Shown here: positions 6,608-12,207 of the stretch, piece by piece
How the letters are laid out: each line of letters starts with the position of its first letter
Position numbering within the stretch: position 1 is the first letter of the stretch
Assembly: GCA_938033975.1 (NCBI GenBank)
Contig: CALHKJ010000219.1
Location: 1 to 12,207, forward strand
Direction: 5' to 3'
Origin: an uncultured Saprospiraceae bacterium
Lineage (GTDB): Bacteria; Bacteroidota; Bacteroidia; Chitinophagales; Saprospiraceae
Length of the DNA: 12,207 nt
Translations under genes and position numbers: made by a program
Notes under the pieces: model-generated
Databases searched by the model: none
Seen by the model: only the letters and a program-made list of their open reading frames with translations
Told to the model about the DNA's origin: nothing

Positions 6608-6642
6608 AAAAAGGCATTTCTGTTTTTCAGAGATGCCTTTTT
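6608..6642 (+). terminator. Strong rho-independent terminator after the miniprotein
   Basis: A 15-bp stem (6608-6622 with 6628-6642, one G-U pair; core AAGGCATTTCTG against CAGAGATGCCTT) closes a five-T loop. The A-run on the left and T-run on the right are part of the stem, so it could work in both directions. It separates the miniprotein from the DNA glycosylase gene. Confidence 0.9.
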
Positions 6643-6725
6643 GCATTGGCACTCTCCATATTCTCCCCTAAGCACTCTAAAAATCACATCTTAAGTTTCA
6701 GTATATTCACTAAATATCCTTTTTG

Positions 6726-7397
6726 GTGACTGAAGCTATTCTCGCATATTATCAAAGTATTGAATCCAATTGGAAACTTCCAAAAGGCATAAGCCTACTT
6801 TACCCATTCGACAATCCAGATACTCAAAAAACCATGCATGCCTTTTATAGCAAATACTATAAAACGGATAAAAAGAGGTGGATGATTTTAGGAATTAATC
6901 CTGGCAGACTAGGAGCTGGTGTAACCGGCGTACCATTTACCGACCCAAAGATTTTAGAATCTACTCTAAAAATCAAAAACCCATTTCCGAAGAAACATGA
7001 ACTTTCATCTATCTACGTGTATGAGCTCATTAAATTATTTGGAGGACCAGCAAAATTCTACAAAACATTCTTTGTAAGTTCTGTCTGTCCTCTTGGATTT
7101 ACCAAGAATGGAATTAATTATAATTACTATGATGATAAAGCGCTTTACGCAAAAGTCGAAAAGCATATAATCAAATACATCGAGAAACAACTTGAGTTGC
7201 CAATCAACAGAGAAGTTGCATTCTCTTGGGGCAAGGGAAAAAATTACAAATTCTTAAAAGCATTGAATGATCGGCATAAATGGTTTGAAAAGATAATACC
7301 ACAACCCCACCCGAGATGGGTGATGCAGTATCGGCGAAAAAGTAAGGAAGTAATTATGGAAGAAGTTTTGACTCAACTAATAAATAAGCAAGCCTAA
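6726..7397 (+). CDS. SMUG2-type uracil-DNA glycosylase family protein (DUF4918)
   Basis: This is a protein of about 223 residues in the uracil-DNA glycosylase superfamily, expected to remove uracil or related damaged bases from DNA in base-excision repair. Motif 1 is GINPGRLGAGVTGVPFTDP (near residues 57-75), which parallels the SMUG-type motif with its asparagine and TGVPF segment. Motif 2 is PQPHPRWVMQYRRK (near 196-209), the minor-groove-intercalation HPR loop. VCPLGF and NYYDD in between are typical of the DUF4918/SMUG2 subfamily. The start is uncertain: no ATG is available, an in-frame stop lies at 6711, and only TTG (6723) and GTG (6726) fit. I chose GTG because MTEAILAYYQS then aligns with the usual start of relatives as I recall them. 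The gene follows the strong terminator at 6608-6642, so it must have its own promoter; I see no good -7 box. Confidence 0.87.
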   Translation: MTEAILAYYQSIESNWKLPKGISLLYPFDNPDTQKTMHAFYSKYYKTDKKRWMILGINPGRLGAGVTGVPFTDPKILESTLKIKNPFPKKHELSSIYVYELIKLFGGPAKFYKTFFVSSVCPLGFTKNGINYNYYDDKALYAKVEKHIIKYIEKQLELPINREVAFSWGKGKNYKFLKALNDRHKWFEKIIPQPHPRWVMQYRRKSKEVIMEEVLTQLINKQA

Positions 7398-7447
7398 ATA
7401 TTAACTGCATAACACCCAAATATCTTCGCTACTTTAATTTCCAAAAA

Positions 7448-7975
7448 ATGAACATAACTGACTTTCAACAATTAAAACCTTTTATAAAGAACTGTGGCTA
7501 TTTCACTCATAAAGAAGGATTGCCAACAATCGAACATAACTCATCTTCTCGATTTGGGTGGTTAAGTCTTCTAGCATTACTAGGCCTGCTTCAAACAAAT
7601 TCTCCCACCTCGAGACCCTTTGGGTTTTTAAATATATTCATAGGGATTTCATGTGGTATCTCTCATTTGATTATTAAAGACAAAATGAGAAGACTAAAGT
7701 TGGAAGTCAAAAGATTTACCATACGAGATGATGGATTGGTTACAACCGATTATAATAACACAGAACAATTCATAGCTAAAGATGAAATTGAGGGCTTTGA
7801 AATAGTTGAAAAAAATGAAGATTTAAAACACCAATCTTTAATTCTTTTAAAAGAAAACCAAGAAGAGACAATCACCTTGATGAAAAGCTTTCATGACACA
7901 GAAAAGGTTGAGGAAGCTTATTTAGCAATCGCTAACTACATTTCCGACCTTTGGGAAGACCAAATCCAACAATAA
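7448..7975 (+). CDS. Uncharacterised membrane protein with two N-terminal helices
   Basis: This 175-residue protein is not one I recognise. Residues 1-35 are soluble, followed by two hydrophobic segments (about 36-48 and 58-76) joined by a short TNSPTSRP turn, then a basic cytoplasmic-side stretch KDKMRRLKLEVKR. The remainder is a small strand-rich domain (FTIRDDGLVTTDYNN, FIAKDEIEGFEIVEKN, SLILLKENQEETITLM) ending in an acidic helix. The two-helix-plus-beta layout resembles bacterial PH-like or DUF304-type membrane proteins, but that is a topological resemblance only. A near-consensus -7 box (TATCTTCG, 7421-7428, 7 of 8) precedes the ATG. There is a 50-base gap after the glycosylase gene, so cotranscription is possible. 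Confidence 0.72.
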   Translation: MNITDFQQLKPFIKNCGYFTHKEGLPTIEHNSSSRFGWLSLLALLGLLQTNSPTSRPFGFLNIFIGISCGISHLIIKDKMRRLKLEVKRFTIRDDGLVTTDYNNTEQFIAKDEIEGFEIVEKNEDLKHQSLILLKENQEETITLMKSFHDTEKVEEAYLAIANYISDLWEDQIQQ

Positions 7976-8070
7976 ATAGAGCCCCAATAATTGGCTATAA
8001 TCCTGAAAAACTATCATTATTTATCAGTTCTATGAGATTTTTTGTGCAAAGAAGACAAAACAAAAAATTA

Positions 8071-8094
8071 TTAGCTAATTGCTCAATTAACTAA
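8071..8094. repeat. Imperfect palindrome upstream of the exported dikinase-like gene
   Basis: TTAGCTAATTG (8071-8081) is inversely repeated as CAATTAACTAA (8084-8094) with a two-base CT centre, matching at 10 of 11 positions. It lies 60 bases before the ATG at 8155 and just upstream of a near-consensus -7 box (TATTTTTA, 8117-8124, 7 of 8). The form suits a dimeric regulator's operator. The AT-rich background makes chance palindromes fairly likely. The rest of the 179-base gap (7976-8154) shows nothing else I can support. Confidence 0.35.
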
Positions 8095-8154
8095 AAGACT
8101 GTCTCAAAGAAATTCGTATTTTTAGAAATACTAATCAACGATAATAAAGACAAT

Positions 8155-11100
8155 ATGAAACACCTGACTTCCATCCTTAGTATCATACTATTATTTAATT
8201 GGACTATTTGTACAGCCCAAAATGTACCAATCGTAAATTTTTCTCTAAATAATATAAGTCAGGCACAATTAGAAATAGAAGGTAAAGCAAGTGAATATTA
8301 TCTTCTCCATACCATTCACCCTAACGATGGATATGAGTCTGTTACTTCTTTGACTTTGGGTGTAGATGGACCAATGACTATTTCTGAACCGCTCAGCGCT
8401 TTTCCAGAAGATAGCTATTATATAACTGCACACTCCGTAGAAAATCCAGATGATACTGACGGTGATGGTATTGATGATTTGACTGAATGGGCAGATATGC
8501 CAACTCAAGCGCCTTTGAATTTTGCCCCATCTGTGCCTTTTGTAGATGGTACAGTTTCTGTCAACAATCATGATGTATTTACTGAACTAGCTGTTGTAAC
8601 AGAAAGTGTTTCATGGGCACCATTCTTAAACAATCAAGAATTTGTAAAGTTTGCAATTGTCAATCAAGGAACTGATAACCCTGAAGTTTATTTTATAAAT
8701 AGTAAAACACACTTTATTCATGCTTACTTCCTAAACACAATTGACATAGATCAATACGGAGGTGATGATGTAGTAACCGGTGAAATTGTATACAATCCAA
8801 ATGAAATAATGCCTAATGGTGTTATTGGAAGCTATTCATTCAATTATAGTTTTGGAGATGCAACAAGTTTTGAAATAACAAGAAGAACATTTGAGTTACT
8901 AGCAGCTAACATGCCTTACCTAGAAAATAATTTACAACATTTTATTGCTGCAGACTCAGAGATTAATTATGAAAGTTTTTATGAAGCAGATTACGAAGGA
9001 TCGAGAATACGAGTCGTTCTTGAATCTCAATATTTTGCCGATGTACCTTATATTCCATTCAATCTATCTGAAGGTTTTGGATTTTTTAGATTGATGGGTC
9101 CTGATGATAATCCAGGATCAAGAGACATTGTACTCTATGAAAGTTTACCAAACACACTTCCAAGAGTTGGAGGTATCATCACCTCTGTTGTCCAAACTCC
9201 TTTATCCCATGTAAACCTAAGAGCCATACAAGACAACCTTCCAAATGCCTACATTCAAAATCCTCTTGAAATTGATTCCGTTGCTAACTTACTGAACAAC
9301 TTTATTTACTATAAAGTAGAACAAGACAGTTATACAATTAGAGAAGCAACACAAGAAGAGGTCAATGAATGGTATGACAATATCAGACCGACTGAAGACC
9401 AAATTCCGATAAGAGATTTGAGTCAAACAGAAATACTGCCTCTTGATGAAATCACCTTTGACATGTCTACATCATTTGGCGCCAAGTGCTCTAATGTTGC
9501 AACCATGAGAACTTTTGGTTTTCCAGAAGGGACCATTCCAAATGGTTTTGGAATTCCTTTTTATTTCTATGATGAATTCATGAAATACAACGGCTTCTAC
9601 GAGCAAGCAGAAGAAATGCTAAATGATCCTGAATTTTTGTCAGACTTAGAGACAAGAATAGATATGCTCAAAGATTTTAGAGATGATATTAAAGATGCAG
9701 ACATGCCACAATGGATGCTTGATGAATTGCAAGAAATGCATGACTCATTTCCAGAAGGGACATCAATTAGATGTCGGTCAAGTACAAATAATGAGGATCT
9801 TCCAGGATTCAGCGGAGCAGGACTATACACATCAAAAACTCAACATCCCGAAGAAGGCCACATAAAAAAATCTGTAAAACAAGTTTATGCAAGTATGTGG
9901 AATTTTAGAGCATATGACGAACGAGATTTTTACCGGATAGATCACTTTGTAGCTGCTATGGGAATTCTATGTCATCCAAATTTTAAAGAAGAGAAATCTA
10001 ACGGAGTTGGTGTTAGTATTGACCCTCTGTATGGGACAGAAGGAAATTTTTATTTAAATACACAGGTAGGAGAATTTTTAATTACAAATCCTGATGCAAA
10101 CTCTATAGCAGAAGAAATATTATTAAGCCAAGACCCAGAAGAAGGTTTCACAGTTTTAAGAACTTCTAATCTAACACCAATTGGCGAACTGGTAATGGAT
10201 GTGAACTACTTAAATCAAATGAGAGAATATCTTCAAGTCATTCATGATGAATTTGCAATTTTATATGATGTAGTAGGTGCAGAAGGCTTTGGCATGGACA
10301 TAGAATATAAAGTCACTGCACAAGATCAATTGATTATAAAACAAGCAAGACCATGGGTGTCTTTTTGGGCTAATATTAATGCAACTTATGACCTTGGAGT
10401 ACTTGAGATCAATGAGCCTATTAGCTCTTCATCACTAGGAGAAGCAGAAACAGTTAGTGCAACAATCGAAAACTCAGGTCTAGAAGATATGGGCGATTTC
10501 GAGTTATCCCTAATGATCAACAATGAAGTTGTAGAGACAATGCAAATTTCAGAACCAATTTCAGCATTTAGAACAGCAAGCTATGAGTTTACCACTCCTC
10601 AAGATTTTTCAGAAGTTGGCCTATATGATGTAGCTGTAATCACAAGCCACCCAATGGATGGATATGATAAGAACGATACATTACAAGTTGAAGTAAGAAA
10701 ACTAAATGCATTGGAGGCATCTTTTGAAGCTTATGAATTAGATGGCTCTTGCGGTTCACAAATCACCATTGGAGCGAGAGTTACAAATTTAGGTGAATTC
10801 AATTTGTTTGATGCTGAAATTGAAACAGTCGTGAATGGCCAATCATTAGGTATACAATCCTATAATGTAAACCTTGCATATCTTGAAAGCCAGGTCATAC
10901 CGATAACAATAAGCACGAATTTACAAGCGTCAAATAACGAAATTGTAGTTACGTTAATCAATATTAATGATACTGCTGAAATCAGTCCTGAAGATAATTC
11001 TTCCACTTTCTTTACTGATCTAAGCACAACTCACAACAATATCAGACTTGTGGTAAATGGTGATAATTGGCCTCAAGAAACTTCTTGGACAATTGCCGAA

Positions 11101-11628
11101 CAAGAATCAAATTTTGTTGTTGCAGAAGGATTTTTGACAACTACTCAAACAGATTATGATGAAGAAATCTGTGTTAATTATGAAAAATGCTATACGATAA
11201 CTGTCCGTGACTCTTATGGCGATGGAATGTGCTGCGGCTTTGGGCAAGGTAATTTCCAGATATATGATGCAGCTGGTCAAATACTGGTCAACAATGATGG
11301 AAATTTCGGATTTGCCACATCAGAAGATTTTTGTCCTCAGTCAATTATAATCTCTACTGAGGATGAATTAGGAAATGATATTAGTATATCACCAAATCCA
11401 ACTGAAGGCATTTTCTATATTGAAGCACAATTAGGCATCAATACATCCAGCGAGTATCGTGTAGAAATATATGATAATCTAGGTCGCCAAATTCAAACTC
11501 AAAATTTTAGAGCTGGATCAAGTTCAGTGCATCAAGAAATATCAATAGAAGATCAACAAGCAGGCTACTACTTTGTAAAGTGCTTTTTCGGTGAACAAGA
11601 AACTGTATTCAAGGTGGTAAAACTGTAA
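8155..11628 (+). CDS. T9SS-exported protein with phosphohistidine swivel and PEP/pyruvate-dikinase-type ATP-grasp domains
   Basis: This is a 1157-residue secreted multidomain protein. Order: signal peptide (1-21); a calcium-loop-like DTDGDGIDDLTEW (about 102); an unassigned strand-rich region (to about 285); a swivel-type segment with TPLSHVNLRA, His352 matching the phosphohistidine of PEP-utilising enzymes; and an ATP-grasp domain (about 435-745). The latter shows FGAKCSN (Lys444), RSSTNNEDLPGFSGAGLY (from Arg541), VYASMWNFRAY, NGVGVSIDP and a closing FGMDIEY...QARPW, so the expected ATP-binding residues appear present. Two CARDB/Ig-like repeats (about 748-985) follow, then a cysteine-rich DSYGDGMCCGFG module, and a type A T9SS sorting domain (1077-1157, SPNPTEGIFYIE). 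His before ATP-grasp is the glucan water dikinase order. The acceptor is unknown; a secreted phosphotransferase lacks an obvious ATP source, so a binding-only role is possible. It is probably surface-bound or released. Confidence 0.9.
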   Translation: MKHLTSILSIILLFNWTICTAQNVPIVNFSLNNISQAQLEIEGKASEYYLLHTIHPNDGYESVTSLTLGVDGPMTISEPLSAFPEDSYYITAHSVENPDDTDGDGIDDLTEWADMPTQAPLNFAPSVPFVDGTVSVNNHDVFTELAVVTESVSWAPFLNNQEFVKFAIVNQGTDNPEVYFINSKTHFIHAYFLNTIDIDQYGGDDVVTGEIVYNPNEIMPNGVIGSYSFNYSFGDATSFEITRRTFELLAANMPYLENNLQHFIAADSEINYESFYEADYEGSRIRVVLESQYFADVPYIPFNLSEGFGFFRLMGPDDNPGSRDIVLYESLPNTLPRVGGIITSVVQTPLSHVNLRAIQDNLPNAYIQNPLEIDSVANLLNNFIYYKVEQDSYTIREATQEEVNEWYDNIRPTEDQIPIRDLSQTEILPLDEITFDMSTSFGAKCSNVATMRTFGFPEGTIPNGFGIPFYFYDEFMKYNGFYEQAEEMLNDPEFLSDLETRIDMLKDFRDDIKDADMPQWMLDELQEMHDSFPEGTSIRCRSSTNNEDLPGFSGAGLYTSKTQHPEEGHIKKSVKQVYASMWNFRAYDERDFYRIDHFVAAMGILCHPNFKEEKSNGVGVSIDPLYGTEGNFYLNTQVGEFLITNPDANSIAEEILLSQDPEEGFTVLRTSNLTPIGELVMDVNYLNQMREYLQVIHDEFAILYDVVGAEGFGMDIEYKVTAQDQLIIKQARPWVSFWANINATYDLGVLEINEPISSSSLGEAETVSATIENSGLEDMGDFELSLMINNEVVETMQISEPISAFRTASYEFTTPQDFSEVGLYDVAVITSHPMDGYDKNDTLQVEVRKLNALEASFEAYELDGSCGSQITIGARVTNLGEFNLFDAEIETVVNGQSLGIQSYNVNLAYLESQVIPITISTNLQASNNEIVVTLININDTAEISPEDNSSTFFTDLSTTHNNIRLVVNGDNWPQETSWTIAEQESNFVVAEGFLTTTQTDYDEEICVNYEKCYTITVRDSYGDGMCCGFGQGNFQIYDAAGQILVNNDGNFGFATSEDFCPQSIIISTEDELGNDISISPNPTEGIFYIEAQLGINTSSEYRVEIYDNLGRQIQTQNFRAGSSSVHQEISIEDQQAGYYFVKCFFGEQETVFKVVKL

Positions 11629-11647
11629 AAAATAAATTGAATTTAAT

Positions 11648-11929
11648 TTGTTTCCATTTGGACAAAATATAAAGAGTAGCGTTACTAAAATATGTAGCGC
11701 TACTCTTTGCATTTTATGCGCAGTCTTAATCATTATGCAGTTTACAGACGAGGTCAAATGGGGCATCGCAGATTTCATAATCGCAGCCATTTTACTTAGC
11801 TCAATCTTTTCTATCTTAGAATTGATTCGCTTAAAAGTCAAGAGTAAAAATCATCGATTTTTATTAATCATTATTTCAATCCTTTTATTTTTCCTAATTT
11901 GGGCTGAGCTTGCGGTAGGAATATTTTGA
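11648..11929 (+). CDS. Small three-helix membrane protein
   Basis: This protein of up to 93 residues has three hydrophobic segments (about 15-30, 40-60 and 72-90) and an IWAELAVGIF ending. The segment MQFTDEVKWGIADFI plus that ending match, as I recall, a widespread but uncharacterised Bacteroidota family of small membrane proteins whose members carry a helix before MQFT. The helix encoded before it (KICSATLCILCAVLII) therefore supports a start near 11648. The only early candidate there is TTG; the first in-frame ATG (11735) would delete helix 1 and leave 64 residues. No stop interrupts the frame back to 11633. The first codons overlap a perfect 11-bp inverted repeat (11671-11708). The function is unknown; a three-helix inner-membrane protein is all I can support. 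Confidence 0.72.
   Translation: MFPFGQNIKSSVTKICSATLCILCAVLIIMQFTDEVKWGIADFIIAAILLSSIFSILELIRLKVKSKNHRFLLIIISILLFFLIWAELAVGIF
11671..11708. repeat. Perfect 11-bp inverted repeat, candidate terminator, inside the next ORF
   Basis: AAAGAGTAGCG (11671-11681) and CGCTACTCTTT (11698-11708) form a perfect 11-bp stem with a 16-base loop, 43 bases after the exported-protein stop. The A-rich left side and CTTT/ATTTT right side resemble a terminator for that gene, although the T-run is interrupted by GCA. It also falls within the first third of the small membrane protein's frame. Confidence 0.5.
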
Positions 11930-12019
11930 TTTTATTTCCACTTTCATAAATGTTGCAAGTTCTACCAAATGTATTCAGATCACTTTTTCTAGATAAAATA
12001 ATTCAGCTTAATTAAAAGA

Positions 12020-12207
12020 ATGCAACAAACAATAAAAGAAGGACTATGGACTCAATTTGGTGCAAGCATCGATATGCTTGAAAACGCTATCAATCTTTGC
12101 CCTGACGAACTTTGGGATAATGATAAGTACTTTTGGTATTGGAGTTACCATTGTCTATTCTGGTTAGATTATTACCTCAGTTTGGATCCAAAAAACTTTG
12201 CACCTCA
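12020..12207 (+). CDS. DinB-like metal-dependent family protein, 3'-truncated by the window edge
   Basis: An ATG-started frame stays open for 62 codons to the right edge. It begins MQQTIKEGLWTQFGASIDML and continues with a short acidic link, then WYWSYHCLFWLDYYLSLDP and KNFAP. The amphipathic first helix with QFGASIDMLENAI, followed by a helix carrying the YH motif, fits the DinB-like four-helix fold, in which a histidine at this point is a metal ligand. DinB-like proteins are often thiol-dependent transferases or of unknown role, and the substrate cannot be inferred. The remaining metal ligands would lie beyond the window. The 90-base gap before it (11930-12019) shows no clear promoter or hairpin. 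Confidence 0.72.
   Translation, partial: MQQTIKEGLWTQFGASIDMLENAINLCPDELWDNDKYFWYWSYHCLFWLDYYLSLDPKNFAP

Noticed and set aside
7979..7996. Hairpin AGCC...GGCT after the two-helix membrane protein
   Set aside because: Short stem with bulge and no following T-run; not a convincing terminator.
9597..9830. Leftward and offset frames within the exported protein gene
   Set aside because: They overlap the conserved ATP-grasp coding sequence and are serine-rich shadow translations.
1..12207. Mobile element, prophage, CRISPR or defence island
   Set aside because: No transposase, integrase, phage gene, regularly spaced repeats or recognised defence gene is present; base composition looks even throughout.

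Overview
The window is an AT-rich stretch of a Bacteroidota chromosome, probably marine and possibly Saprospiria-like. The lineage call rests on five things: a type IX secretion (T9SS) C-terminal sorting domain, a TonB-dependent receptor with a carboxypeptidase-regulatory-like N-terminal domain, signal peptides ending in A-Q or S-Q, absence of Shine-Dalgarno sites, and several exact TAnnTTTG promoter boxes typical of the phylum. I see no rRNA, tRNA, CRISPR array, insertion sequence or prophage gene.

Layout. 1-1157 (+) is the C-terminal part of a KtrB/TrkH potassium transporter, cut by the left edge. It is followed 16 bases later by a DUF3124 lipoprotein (1174-1692). A convergent gene, 1812-2588 (-), encodes an outer-membrane beta-barrel protein. 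A divergent intergenic stretch rich in dyads leads to a PhnA/YjdM-like zinc-ribbon protein (2797-3363, +) and an unrecognised 146-residue protein (3403-3843, +) that ends in a clear terminator. 3914-6154 (-) is a TonB-dependent receptor with an unusual cysteine cluster in its plug. The 312-base gap behind it holds two divergent promoters, GC-rich hairpins and the leader of a 34-residue membrane miniprotein (6467-6571, +), which has its own strong terminator. Next come a SMUG2-type DNA glycosylase (6726-7397, +) and a small two-helix membrane protein (7448-7975, +). The largest gene is 8155-11628 (+), a 1157-residue T9SS-exported protein. A short membrane protein (about 11648-11929, +) and the start of a DinB-like gene (12020 to the right edge) close the window.

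How the genes relate. Most look like independent single-gene units with their own promoters or terminators; only the potassium transporter and its lipoprotein look operonic. The most striking element is the exported protein at 8155-11628. It carries a phosphohistidine-type swivel motif followed by an apparently intact PEP-synthase/pyruvate-dikinase-type ATP-grasp domain, in the order used by plant glucan water dikinase, yet it is built for secretion. The second is the miniprotein locus, a stand-alone unit with an exact promoter box, a folded leader and a 15-bp terminator stem.
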